NCBI GenBank assembly: GCA_001915575.1 | Contig: MNQT01000025.1 | Coordinates: 53,032-117,031 of the forward strand | From: Bacteroides sp. CAG:1060_57_27 | GTDB lineage: Bacteria; Bacteroidota; Bacteroidia; Bacteroidales; UBA932 | Direction: 5' to 3' | DNA: 64,000 nt | Shown: piece after piece, positions 16,598-24,434 of the stretch | How positions within the stretch are numbered: the first letter of the stretch is position 1 | Layout of the letters: every line of letters starts with the position of its first letter | Translations under genes and position numbers: made by a program | Notes under the pieces: model-generated | Seen by the model: only the letters and a program-made list of their open reading frames with translations | The model's database searches: none | What the model was told of the DNA's origin: nothing

Positions 16598-17694
16598 ACA
16601 TTGAAAAGGAAGTGCATTACGTCGCCGTCCCTGACGACGTAGTCCTTCCCCTCTATATGCAGCTTGCCTGCGGCCCGTACCGCAGCTTCGGTCTTGTACG
16701 CGACGAAGTCTTCGTAACTGATGACTTCGGCGCGTATAAAGCCTTTCTCGAAGTCCGAGTGTATGACTCCTGCGGCCTTGGGCGCCTTGTCGCCCTTGTG
16801 TATGGTCCAGGCGCGGCACTCGTCGGCACCTGCGGTGAAGAAGGTCTGCAGTCCGAGCAGATTGTATGCGCCCTGTATAAGGCGTATGACGCCGGACTCC
16901 TCGAGTCCCATTTCCTGCAGGAACATCTGCCTGTCGTCGTAGTCCTCTATCTCGGCTATCTCGGCCTCCGTGCGGGCGGAGATTATCAGTATCTCGGCGT
17001 TCTCGTCCCTTACCGCCTCGCGCACGGCGTCTACATAGGCGTTGCCCCCGAGGGCGGAGGCGTCGTCGACATTGCAGACATACATCACGGGCTTGTTGGT
17101 CAGCAGGAACAGGTCGTGCGCAATCGCCTCTTCCTCTTCGTTCGCGAGGGGTACGCTCCTGCATGAGCGGCCCTGCTCGAGCGCTTCCTTGTAGCGGAGC
17201 AGGAGGTCGGCGAGCTTCCTTGCCTCCTTGTCGCCGGCCTTTCCGGCCTTGTCGGCTTTCACGAGTCTGGAGCTTACGGTCTCGAGATCCTTTATCTGGA
17301 GCTCGAGGTCGACGACTTCCTTGTCTCTTACGGGGTCTACCGAACCGTCCACATGCACCACGTTCGCATCGTCGAAGCATCTGAGCACGTGCAGTATCGC
17401 GTCGCACTCCCTGATGTTGGCGAGGAACTGGTTGCCGAGCCCCTCTCCGTGGCTGGCGCCCTTGACGAGTCCCGCGATGTCGACTATGTCGACCGTGGCG
17501 GGAATGGTCCTCTGGGGCCTGCATATCTCCGAGAGCACCTCGAGCCGTTTGTCAGGCACGTTGGTGGAGCCGAGGTTGGGCTCTATCGTGCAGAAGGGGA
17601 AGTTGGCGCTCTGGGCCTTGCCCGAGCTTATGCAGTTGAAAAGTGTTGACTTGCCCACGTTGGGAAGGCCTACTATTCCGCATTTGAGAGACAT
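16594..17694 (-). CDS. ychF: Redox-regulated GTPase/ATPase YchF (Obg family)
   Basis: Starting at 17694 (MSLKCGIVGLPNVGKST) gives 366 residues, the usual YchF size. The P-loop GLPNVGKST and DIVDIAGLVKGAS (G3) are clear; the G4 motif is the YchF variant NVDD rather than NKxD, which explains ATP over GTP preference. A C-terminal TGS domain follows (VISYEDFVAYKTEA... GKDYVVRDGDVMHFLFNV). YchF associates with ribosomes and stress responses. It is convergent with the GH51 gene and divergent from the EEP gene; a minus-strand TAAATTTG box lies at 17729-17722. Confidence 0.95.
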   Translation of the reverse strand: MSLKCGIVGLPNVGKSTLFNCISSGKAQSANFPFCTIEPNLGSTNVPDKRLEVLSEICRPQRTIPATVDIVDIAGLVKGASHGEGLGNQFLANIRECDAILHVLRCFDDANVVHVDGSVDPVRDKEVVDLELQIKDLETVSSRLVKADKAGKAGDKEARKLADLLLRYKEALEQGRSCRSVPLANEEEEAIAHDLFLLTNKPVMYVCNVDDASALGGNAYVDAVREAVRDENAEILIISARTEAEIAEIEDYDDRQMFLQEMGLEESGVIRLIQGAYNLLGLQTFFTAGADECRAWTIHKGDKAPKAAGVIHSDFEKGFIRAEVISYEDFVAYKTEAAVRAAGKLHIEGKDYVVRDGDVMHFLFNV

Positions 17695-17751
17695 ATCGCT
17701 GCTTGTTTTTTTGACAGACTGCAAATTTACTAAAAAATGCTATATTGCGCC

Positions 17752-18660
17752 ATGAAACGGACTATGACTACACTTCTTCTCGCCGCGTGCGCCTGTGCCG
17801 GCGCCTTTCAGGCTGCGGCCTTTCCTGCCGGTTCCGCGGATGCTCCCGGAAAGGATTCCCTGCTCGTAATGTTCTGGAATGTAGAGAACTTCTTCGACTA
17901 CCGCTCCGGCAGCGAATACCGTCCGGAATATCTCACCCGGCGCCGCTTCGAGGCCAAGTGCGAGGCGGTGTGCAAGACAATCCTCGCCGTATCCGACCGT
18001 TACGGCAGGTATCCCGACATCGTGGCGTTCGCCGAGGTCGAAAGCCCGTCGGTGACGCGTGCCCTGGTCGGATCCACGCTGCTGCGCAAGCTGGGATACG
18101 ATGTGGTGCATTACGACTCTCCCGACCACCGCGGCATAGACTGCGCGCTGATCTACCGTAGCGCGGTCCTGTCGCTCCGCTCCTCGTCCGCGCGCCATGT
18201 GCTGGGCGGCGACGGGCTTCCCCTCGCCACAAGGGATTTCCTCGTCGCCCGTTTCGACTCCCTGTCGGTGGTCGTGAACCACCACCCCTCCAAGGTGGGC
18301 GGAGGCAAGGCGGAGATGCGCGGCGAGGTGATGTCTCAGATGCGCTGCGTGGCGGATTCGCTGCTCGCGCTCGGCGCCGGCAGGGTACTATGCGTCGGAG
18401 ATTTCAACGACACGCTATGGAAGAGCTCCGGCCCCGAAACTGCGACTCTCAAGTACAACGGGCATTGGGAGAAGATAGACGGCTATTTCGCCTTCGGACT
18501 GCCCGTGGAGGTCGAGGAGATCGTGTTCGCCGACGCGTCGCTGCTGGAGCCGGACAGGAACTTCGGCGGCATGAAGCCCCGGCGCAGCTTCCTCGGTCCC
18601 AGGTATCTGGGCGGTGTGAGCGACCACCTTCCGCTTGTGCTACTCGTGAAATTTGACTAA
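17752..18660 (+). CDS. Secreted endonuclease/exonuclease/phosphatase family protein
   Basis: A 302-residue protein with a signal peptide (MKRTMTTLLLAACACAGAFQAAA). The EEP (DNase I-like) motifs are present in order: FWNVENFFD, FAEVES, VVNHHPSK, VGDFNDT and SDHLPLV, so the metal-binding Asn/Glu and catalytic His/Asp residues are kept. Members cut nucleic acids or remove phosphate from lipids and sugars; the substrate cannot be told here. The start at 17752 sits only four bases after a -7-like sequence TATATTG, so the transcript may have almost no leader. It is divergent from ychF. Confidence 0.85.
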   Translation: MKRTMTTLLLAACACAGAFQAAAFPAGSADAPGKDSLLVMFWNVENFFDYRSGSEYRPEYLTRRRFEAKCEAVCKTILAVSDRYGRYPDIVAFAEVESPSVTRALVGSTLLRKLGYDVVHYDSPDHRGIDCALIYRSAVLSLRSSSARHVLGGDGLPLATRDFLVARFDSLSVVVNHHPSKVGGGKAEMRGEVMSQMRCVADSLLALGAGRVLCVGDFNDTLWKSSGPETATLKYNGHWEKIDGYFAFGLPVEVEEIVFADASLLEPDRNFGGMKPRRSFLGPRYLGGVSDHLPLVLLVKFD

Positions 18661-18665
18661 ATTTG
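18658..18665 (+). promoter_or_regulatory. -7 promoter box for galK
   Basis: TAAATTTG matches TAnnTTTG and lies at the end of the preceding coding sequence, with a cTTG about 20 bp upstream as a partial -33 box. The galK ATG follows 22 bp later, so galK can be transcribed on its own. Confidence 0.55.
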
Positions 18666-18687
18666 CAGTCTCTGAACAAGTTGAATC

Positions 18688-19830
18688 ATGCAGGACCGCA
18701 TACACGACAAGTTTTCTGGCCTTTTCGGCGGGGAGGGCACCTTCTACGCCTCCGCCGGCAGGGTGAACCTGATAGGGGAGCATACCGACTATAATGGCGG
18801 ATATGTATTTCCTGGAGCCATAGACAAGGGGATGACGGCCGAGATAAGGCCCAACGGAACACGTACGGCGAGGATATACTCGCTGTATTTCGACGAGGGC
18901 TGTTTCTTCTCGCTGGATTCCGGCGAGGCGCCGTCCGAACTGTGGGCGAAGTACATATACGGCGTATGCCGCGAGATGGCCGGCCGCGGAGCCCTCATCG
19001 AGGGCTTCGACGCCGTGTTCAACGGAGATGTCCCCATAGGCTCGGGCATGTCGTCTTCCGCTGCGCTGGAGTGCTGCTTCGCATACGCCCTCAACGACAT
19101 CTTCCAGTGTGGGTTCGACCTGCTGGAGCTTGCCCGCATAGGCCAGGACGCGGAGCACAACTACTGTGGGGTGCTGTGCGGAATCATGGACCAGTTCGCC
19201 TCCTGCTTCGGCCGCAAGGGTCAGCTGATATGCCTGAACTGCAAGACCATGCAGTACGAATACCACAGGTTCGAGCCGTCCGGCTATTCCCTCGTGCTGA
19301 TCGACAGCCGTGTCAAGCACGAGCTTGCCTCCTCGGCCTACAACCGGCGCCGCCGTTCTTGCGAGAAGGTGCTCGCGGCTGTGAGGTCGTACCACCCCGG
19401 GGTCGAGACGCTCGGAGAGTGCCCGAGGGTATGGCTCGAGGATGTGCGGGGACTTGTCGGAACCGAGGATTTCATGCGTGCGGAATATGTGATAGGTGAG
19501 CAGGGTCGGGTGCTCGACGCATGCGACGCCCTCGAGCGCGGAGATTACCGCACACTCGGCGAACTGATGTACCAGACCCATTTCGGACTCAGCAGGATAT
19601 ATGAAGTGAGCTGCCCCGAGATAGATTTCCTCAACGACCTTGCAAGGAAAATGGAAGTCACCGGTTCCAGGGTCATGGGCGGCGGGTTCGGCGGCTGTAC
19701 TATCAACCTGGTGGCCGACTCGATGCACGACGGGTTCATCTCCGAGACCGTGCGCCGTTTCCGCGACAAGTTTGGACATGAGCCCAAGTCTTATGATGTG
19801 GTGATTTCGGACGGGGCGAGGAAACTCTGA
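18688..19830 (+). CDS. galK: Galactokinase
   Basis: A 380-residue GHMP kinase with all hallmark motifs: GRVNLIGEHTDYNGG near the N-terminus (galactose recognition), PIGSGMSSSAALE (phosphate-binding loop) and MGGGFGGCTINLV near the C-terminus. It phosphorylates alpha-D-galactose at C1 in the Leloir pathway. Length is normal for the family. The mutarotase gene galM is 9 kb away in a different operon, so galactose genes are dispersed here. It converges with the CpXC gene, 19 bp apart. Confidence 0.97.
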   Translation: MQDRIHDKFSGLFGGEGTFYASAGRVNLIGEHTDYNGGYVFPGAIDKGMTAEIRPNGTRTARIYSLYFDEGCFFSLDSGEAPSELWAKYIYGVCREMAGRGALIEGFDAVFNGDVPIGSGMSSSAALECCFAYALNDIFQCGFDLLELARIGQDAEHNYCGVLCGIMDQFASCFGRKGQLICLNCKTMQYEYHRFEPSGYSLVLIDSRVKHELASSAYNRRRRSCEKVLAAVRSYHPGVETLGECPRVWLEDVRGLVGTEDFMRAEYVIGEQGRVLDACDALERGDYRTLGELMYQTHFGLSRIYEVSCPEIDFLNDLARKMEVTGSRVMGGGFGGCTINLVADSMHDGFISETVRRFRDKFGHEPKSYDVVISDGARKL

Positions 19831-19849
19831 GCCGACTGTCCCCGGTCTC

Positions 19850-20443
19850 CTAAGCCACGAACTGCGCGAGCCATTCCCTGTCGATGCACACGAGCCCTTC
19901 TGCTGCCCTGCGCATCTCCGGGTTGCGCCGCACTATGCCGGCGCAGTCCTCGTACACGTTGAAGCCCACGGCTATCATCTCCATGTCGGAGCCTTTCGGA
20001 TAGGTGAAGGTCATCTCGGAGTCCGCCCCGCCGGCTGAGACGAACCTCAGCGGAACGTCCAGCTTGAGTTCTCCCAGTGTGACATACTTGCACAGTTCCA
20101 TGACTATGTCGTCGAGGCCGGAGTCGAATATCTTCAGCTTCTCCACCAGGTCGCCCGCGCTGCGCACTATGCGTCCGGTATATCCTTCGGGCAGACCCTC
20201 GGACTTCACCCTGGCATCGGTGAGCAGTATCATCAGGCGTTCCTTCTCGTCATGCATCAGGAAAGGCTGCCGGATAAGGTTCTTCGCTCCGCAGCGGGGA
20301 CATTCCCAGATGAAATATTCTCCGCTGGCTATCTTCTCCCTCAGCGAGGGCGTGCGGGTCACGTTCACGCTGGGCTGGAAGGCCACGCCGTGCTGCACTC
20401 CGCATGAGGTGCATGTCTGCATTATCGTTCCGGGTGTGTCCAT
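19850..20443 (-). CDS. CpXC domain zinc-binding protein
   Basis: A 197-residue protein beginning with two cysteine pairs (CTSC at residues 10-13 and CPRC about 40 residues later) that match the CpXC domain, a probable zinc ribbon of unknown function. The rest is an alpha/beta domain with no catalytic motif that I recognise. Two starts are possible, 20443 or 20422; the first is listed. It is third in the minus-strand unit transporter-small membrane protein-CpXC, with a 13-bp gap. Confidence 0.75.
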   Translation of the reverse strand: MDTPGTIMQTCTSCGVQHGVAFQPSVNVTRTPSLREKIASGEYFIWECPRCGAKNLIRQPFLMHDEKERLMILLTDARVKSEGLPEGYTGRIVRSAGDLVEKLKIFDSGLDDIVMELCKYVTLGELKLDVPLRFVSAGGADSEMTFTYPKGSDMEMIAVGFNVYEDCAGIVRRNPEMRRAAEGLVCIDREWLAQFVA

Positions 20444-20456
20444 ACCGATATCGCCG

Positions 20457-20753
20457 TTACTTGCCTTTCCTGTCGATCCTTACCCAGATCCTGTATACGA
20501 TGAATCCCCACGCGAGGAACAGCAGCACATAGACCCAGTAGGGCAGGGATTCCTGGAATGCGTCCCAGGCGAGATATTTCTGGAACTCGGGGATGTCTGC
20601 GTAGTAGTAGGCCCCGGCACCGAAGTCGAGGCTGTCCTGCAGCCCGAGCCCGTTGGCCATGATGTATATGCTTGCGGCCACCGTGCCCGCCACTATGACT
20701 GCCGCGGATACGGCGCCGAAGCTGAGCTTCCTGCCTGTCCTGCGCATTCTCAT
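20457..20753 (-). CDS. Small two-helix membrane protein
   Basis: A 98-residue protein with a basic start (MRMRRTGRK), one membrane helix at about residues 12-33 and a second at about 70-88 (LPYWVYVLLFLAWGFIVYRIW). No known family recognised. It lies 3 bp after the transporter gene and 13 bp before the CpXC gene, so it is probably co-transcribed and may be an accessory of the transporter; that role is inference. Confidence 0.65.
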   Translation of the reverse strand: MRMRRTGRKLSFGAVSAAVIVAGTVAASIYIMANGLGLQDSLDFGAGAYYYADIPEFQKYLAWDAFQESLPYWVYVLLFLAWGFIVYRIWVRIDRKGK

Positions 20754-20756
20754 CGC

Positions 20757-22118
20757 CTAATCGAGTACGGGTATGGGGAATATCCTGCCCGACAGCAGCA
20801 GCCACACCATTGCGAAGGTGAGAACTATGTTGAACAACTGTCCGACTATGTACAGCCATACGACCTTGCCGCCCTGGAGCTGGCTGATGATTTCCTTGAA
20901 GTTGGTGTCGAGGCCTATGCTGACGAACGCCAGCACGAAAGCCCAGTTCTTGTACTGGTCGAGCACGCCGTTTATGGCCGATACCTGGTCCGCTCCGCAC
21001 AGGGGCTGGATGACGAACGATGCTATCAGCGAGGCCGCGAAGAATCCTATTATGAACTTGGGGAAGCGCCTCCATATCTCTATCGCGCCGACCTTCTCCA
21101 TGCCGCCGTCCTCGCCGCCTTCGACCCTGGTCGCGAAGAAGATTGAGACGAAGAATGCGACGAAGCCTATCAGGATGTTCTGTATCGACTTGACGAGCAC
21201 CGCCGCTGTCTGGGCCTCGTCGCCGAGAGCCGTTCCGGCCACCACAACCGCACCCGTGCTGTCGACGGTGCCTCCGATGAGCGCGCCTCCCATTATCGGC
21301 GACATGCCTACGGCCTTGATTACGGGCGGCATGCCTACCATCATTATCACGGTGAAGATTATCGAGATAGACACGGCCACGGTGAGGTCGGTCTTCTTGC
21401 ACTTCGCGGCAGCGCCGGTCGCTATGGCGGCGGAGGTGCCGCATACGCTGGTCGCGGACGCGAGGGTGATTACGAGGGGCTTGTTCTTGATCTTAAGCAC
21501 CTTGGTGCCGAACCACCACATGAAGATTATGCACAGCGGACATACTATCCACGAGATGCCGAGGCCGTAGAGGCCGAACTTGGCTATGTTGGAGAAGAGC
21601 ACCGAGAAGCCCATGACCACGAGTCCCGTCTTGATGTAGAACTCGGTCTTGACCGCCGGCCTGAGCCACTTGGGCACACCCACGGTGTTCGACACGAGCA
21701 GGCCGACTATAAGCGCCCAGAACGCCCATTCGAGATAGCGGTTGAGGGTGAACTCCGCGCTTATGAGCCTGACTATGACTCCGAGCGCGAAGACTCCTAT
21801 GAATGCGGGGATATACTGTTTCGCCTTTTCTCCCATCAGCCTGGCTCCTGCGCTGAAGAGCACCGCTAGCACGGCGAAGGTCAGGGCGAACTTGCCCCAG
21901 AACGCTCCGCTCGAAAGCTGCTGTGCGAGAGGGGTGATGCCTGCAGCCTGCGCTTCTGAGAGCTTTTCTCCCCATGTCCAGGTAGAGAAGTTGAGTGCCG
22001 AGAAATCGAAGGCGCCGGACAGGACCGCCACGCAGGCGAGGGCGATGATGATGAAGCCGATCCAGACAGCTAGCCAGTCTTCCGTCTTCCAGAGACTTGA
22101 CAGGTTGGTTTTAGTCAT
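20757..22118 (-). CDS. YeiH/UPF0324 family transporter (putative sulfate exporter)
   Basis: The start at 22118 (MTKTNLSSLWKTEDW) gives 453 residues with about eleven membrane helices. Family motifs include ASATSVCGTSAAIATGAA, GGALIGGTVDSTGAV and FVSIGLDTNFKEI. The family is annotated as putative sulfate exporters, but direct transport evidence is thin. An upstream frame extension to 22385 runs through the promoter region and is rejected. A minus-strand TACCTTTG box (22161-22154) lies about 36 bp before the start. It heads a three-gene unit. Confidence 0.85.
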   Translation of the reverse strand: MTKTNLSSLWKTEDWLAVWIGFIIIALACVAVLSGAFDFSALNFSTWTWGEKLSEAQAAGITPLAQQLSSGAFWGKFALTFAVLAVLFSAGARLMGEKAKQYIPAFIGVFALGVIVRLISAEFTLNRYLEWAFWALIVGLLVSNTVGVPKWLRPAVKTEFYIKTGLVVMGFSVLFSNIAKFGLYGLGISWIVCPLCIIFMWWFGTKVLKIKNKPLVITLASATSVCGTSAAIATGAAAKCKKTDLTVAVSISIIFTVIMMVGMPPVIKAVGMSPIMGGALIGGTVDSTGAVVVAGTALGDEAQTAAVLVKSIQNILIGFVAFFVSIFFATRVEGGEDGGMEKVGAIEIWRRFPKFIIGFFAASLIASFVIQPLCGADQVSAINGVLDQYKNWAFVLAFVSIGLDTNFKEIISQLQGGKVVWLYIVGQLFNIVLTFAMVWLLLSGRIFPIPVLD

Positions 22119-22153
22119 GGTACAATCCGAATTAAAAACTACTACTACGCTGG

Positions 22154-22180
22154 CAAAGGTAAGAAAAAATATTAACTTTG
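22154..22180. promoter_or_regulatory. Divergent promoters between the YeiH-like gene and uxuA
   Basis: TACCTTTG on the minus strand (22161-22154) and TAACTTTG on the plus strand (22173-22180) both match the -7 consensus and are only 11 bp apart, so initiation on one side may affect the other. Predicted leaders are about 30 nt on each side. Confidence 0.65.
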
Positions 22181-22215
22181 TTCTGTTTGGAGTTAAACGA
22201 GTAAACATCGGATTT

Positions 22216-23412
22216 ATGGAAAAGACTTGGCGCTGGTTCGGCCCCAAAGACAAGATTACCCTGCAGATGCTTCGCCAGATAGGCGTCGAAGGCATTGTTA
22301 CGGCACTCCATGACGTCCCCAACGGGGAACTCTGGAAGAAGGAGGATATCGGCCATATCAGGGACATGGTCGCTGAGCACGGCATGAGGTGGTCGGTGGT
22401 CGAGAGCCTGCCCGTATGCGAGGCGATAAAGTATGCCGGTCCCGAGAGGGATGCCTTGATAGAGACCTATATAGAGAGCCTGCGCAACCTCGGCGAGTGC
22501 GGAATCAGGACAGTCTGCTACAACTTCATGCCCGTGCTCGACTGGGCGCGTACCGACCTTGCGCATCCTATGGAGGACGGCACCGCGGCGCTGTATTTCG
22601 ACTATGCGCGCTTCGCCTATTTCGACATACGCATACTCCGGCGCCCGGGAGCGGAGAATGACTATCCCCCGGAAGTGCTCGCAAGGGTAGAAGCCCTCGA
22701 CCCGGTCATGACTCCCGAAGACAGGCACGCCCTCGTAGACTCGCTGATAGTCAAGACCCAGGGCTTCGTGAACGGAAATATCTCCGAGGACGATGCAGCC
22801 CCCGTGGAGCATTTCAGGCAGCTGCTCGCGCTGTACGACGGAATCGATCGTGACGCGCTGAGGGCCAACCTCGTGTATTTCCTCAAGGCCGTGATGCCCG
22901 TGTGCGGCGAGTACGGCATAAACATGTGCATACATCCCGACGACCCTCCCATGCCTGTCTTCGGCCTGCCGAGGATTGCAGGCAGCGCGGAGGACATACG
23001 CTTCATTCTCGACTCGGTCGACGATTTCCACAACGGCCTCACCTTCTGCGCCGGATCGCTTTCAGCCGGAGCGCACAACGATGTCGAGGCCATGGCGCGC
23101 GAGTTCGCCCCGAGGACGCATTTCGTGCACCTGCGCACCTGTAAGCTGCTGGGTGACGGCAATTTCGTCGAGGCTCCCCATACCGCCGGCAGGGTCAACC
23201 TCGTGGAGCTCATAAGGATTTTCGAGGCCGGGGGCCGCAACCTGCCGATGAGGGTGGACCACGGGCGCACGATGCTCGGCGACGGGGACAAGGGCTACAA
23301 TCCGGGATACAGCTTCCACGGCCGCATGCTCGCGCTCGGACAGGTCGAGGGCATGATGTGTGCCGTGCGTGACGAGATGTCCCGCGATGCCGCGGCTGCT
23401 GCCGTAAGGTAG
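22216..23412 (+). CDS. uxuA: Mannonate dehydratase
   Basis: A 398-residue protein starting MEKTWRWFGPKDKITL, typical of UxuA. It keeps RQIGVEGIVTALHDVP, CYNFMPVLDW, the metal-binding ICIHPDDPP-type motif (MCIHPDDPPMPVFGLPRI), NGLTFCAGSL and RVDHGRTM. It converts D-mannonate to 2-keto-3-deoxygluconate in glucuronate breakdown, using Mn or Fe. I take the start at 22216 because upstream frame (from 21742) is antisense to the transporter gene and carries the promoter. The next gene, 35 bp downstream, encodes the matching oxidoreductase. Confidence 0.95.
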   Translation: MEKTWRWFGPKDKITLQMLRQIGVEGIVTALHDVPNGELWKKEDIGHIRDMVAEHGMRWSVVESLPVCEAIKYAGPERDALIETYIESLRNLGECGIRTVCYNFMPVLDWARTDLAHPMEDGTAALYFDYARFAYFDIRILRRPGAENDYPPEVLARVEALDPVMTPEDRHALVDSLIVKTQGFVNGNISEDDAAPVEHFRQLLALYDGIDRDALRANLVYFLKAVMPVCGEYGINMCIHPDDPPMPVFGLPRIAGSAEDIRFILDSVDDFHNGLTFCAGSLSAGAHNDVEAMAREFAPRTHFVHLRTCKLLGDGNFVEAPHTAGRVNLVELIRIFEAGGRNLPMRVDHGRTMLGDGDKGYNPGYSFHGRMLALGQVEGMMCAVRDEMSRDAAAAAVR

Positions 23413-23447
23413 GGGCCGGACTTGACAGTAACCGATAACCGAATCAT

Positions 23448-24263
23448 ATGAACGAGATGTTTTCAATCGAGGGCAAGGTGGCCGTGATAAGCGGGGCCGC
23501 CGGTGCCCTGGGCGGCAGTCTCGCCCGTCATTTCGCCTCCCAGAGAGCCGATGTGGTCGCCCTGGTGCACCGTCCGGAGCAGCTTGAACCTACCGTGGAG
23601 GCGCTCCGCAGGCTCGGAGGCAATCCCTGCGGATATGCCTGCAACGTAATGGATACCGGAGCCCTCAAGGGCATAGCCGCCGAGGTGTGCGCGAAGTATG
23701 GCAGGGTGGACATACTGATAAACGTGGCCGGAGGCAATGTGGCCGGGGCCAACGTGATGCCCGACCAGAACTTCTGGGACATGAAGCTCGAGGACTGGGA
23801 CAAGGTGCTCGACCTCAACCTCAACGGAACGGTCTATCCCTGCCATGTGTTTGCCGAGATATTCGCCCGCCAGGGCTACGGCAATATCCTGAACATATCG
23901 TCCATGGCCGCCTATGACGCCCTTTCGAGGGTTGCAGGCTACGGCGCGGCCAAGGAGGGCGTGTCGAACTTCACCCGCTGGCTCGCTGCCGAAATGGCCG
24001 TCAAGTACGGCGACAAGATTCGCGTGAACGCCCTCGCCCCCGGTTTCTTCATAGGCAAGCAGAACCGTGCGGCGCTGCTCAACGAGGACGGCTCGCTCAC
24101 CGAGCGCTCGCAGAAGGTCATGGCCAAGACCCCCATGCGCCGTTTCGGCGACCTCACCGAGCTCAACGGGGCCGCGCAGTTCCTCTGCAGCGACGCCGCC
24201 AGCTTCGTCACGGGCGTCGTCCTCCCTGTCGACGGCGGCTTCAGCTCCTTCAGCGGCGTGTAG
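23448..24263 (+). CDS. SDR-family oxidoreductase, probable D-mannonate oxidoreductase
   Basis: A 271-residue short-chain dehydrogenase: Rossmann motif SGAAGALGGSLA, NVAGGN, catalytic Ser in ISSMAAY, YGAAK with catalytic Tyr and Lys, and PVDGGF at the end. Position directly after uxuA and the similarity to SDR-type fructuronate reductases of Bacteroidota suggest it interconverts D-fructuronate and D-mannonate, replacing the unrelated classical UxuB. Specificity is inferred from context. A long inverted repeat follows 77 bp after the stop. Confidence 0.8.
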   Translation: MNEMFSIEGKVAVISGAAGALGGSLARHFASQRADVVALVHRPEQLEPTVEALRRLGGNPCGYACNVMDTGALKGIAAEVCAKYGRVDILINVAGGNVAGANVMPDQNFWDMKLEDWDKVLDLNLNGTVYPCHVFAEIFARQGYGNILNISSMAAYDALSRVAGYGAAKEGVSNFTRWLAAEMAVKYGDKIRVNALAPGFFIGKQNRAALLNEDGSLTERSQKVMAKTPMRRFGDLTELNGAAQFLCSDAASFVTGVVLPVDGGFSSFSGV

Positions 24264-24340
24264 GCCGCCCCGCGCGGTTCCGCTGCCGTCAGCATCGGCT
24301 TCGTCTTCTCAGTATATGTAGGAAGCTGCTTCCTCATACT

Positions 24341-24410
24341 TGCCATACGGTATGCTCCCTGGAGGCTTTTAACAAAGGGATTACGCCTCCAGGGAGCATA
24401 CCGTATGGCA
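24341..24410. repeat. Perfect 26-bp inverted repeat between convergent genes
   Basis: The arms 24341-24366 and 24385-24410 are exact reverse complements (26 of 26), separated by an 18-nt loop. The RNA from either strand would form a very stable hairpin. It lies between the ends of the SDR gene and the convergent metallopeptidase-like gene, as expected for a bidirectional terminator, but the stem is much longer than usual and lacks a run of T. A smaller palindrome, ggaagctgcttcc, lies at 24321-24333. A mobile-element remnant is the alternative. Confidence 0.85.
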
Positions 24411-24434
24411 GAGGACGGACTGGAACGCCCGGTG

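Noticed and set aside
20757..22385. Upstream extension of the YeiH-like gene to 22385
   Set aside because: The additional codons run antisense into uxuA and through the promoter box; the protein proper starts at 22118.
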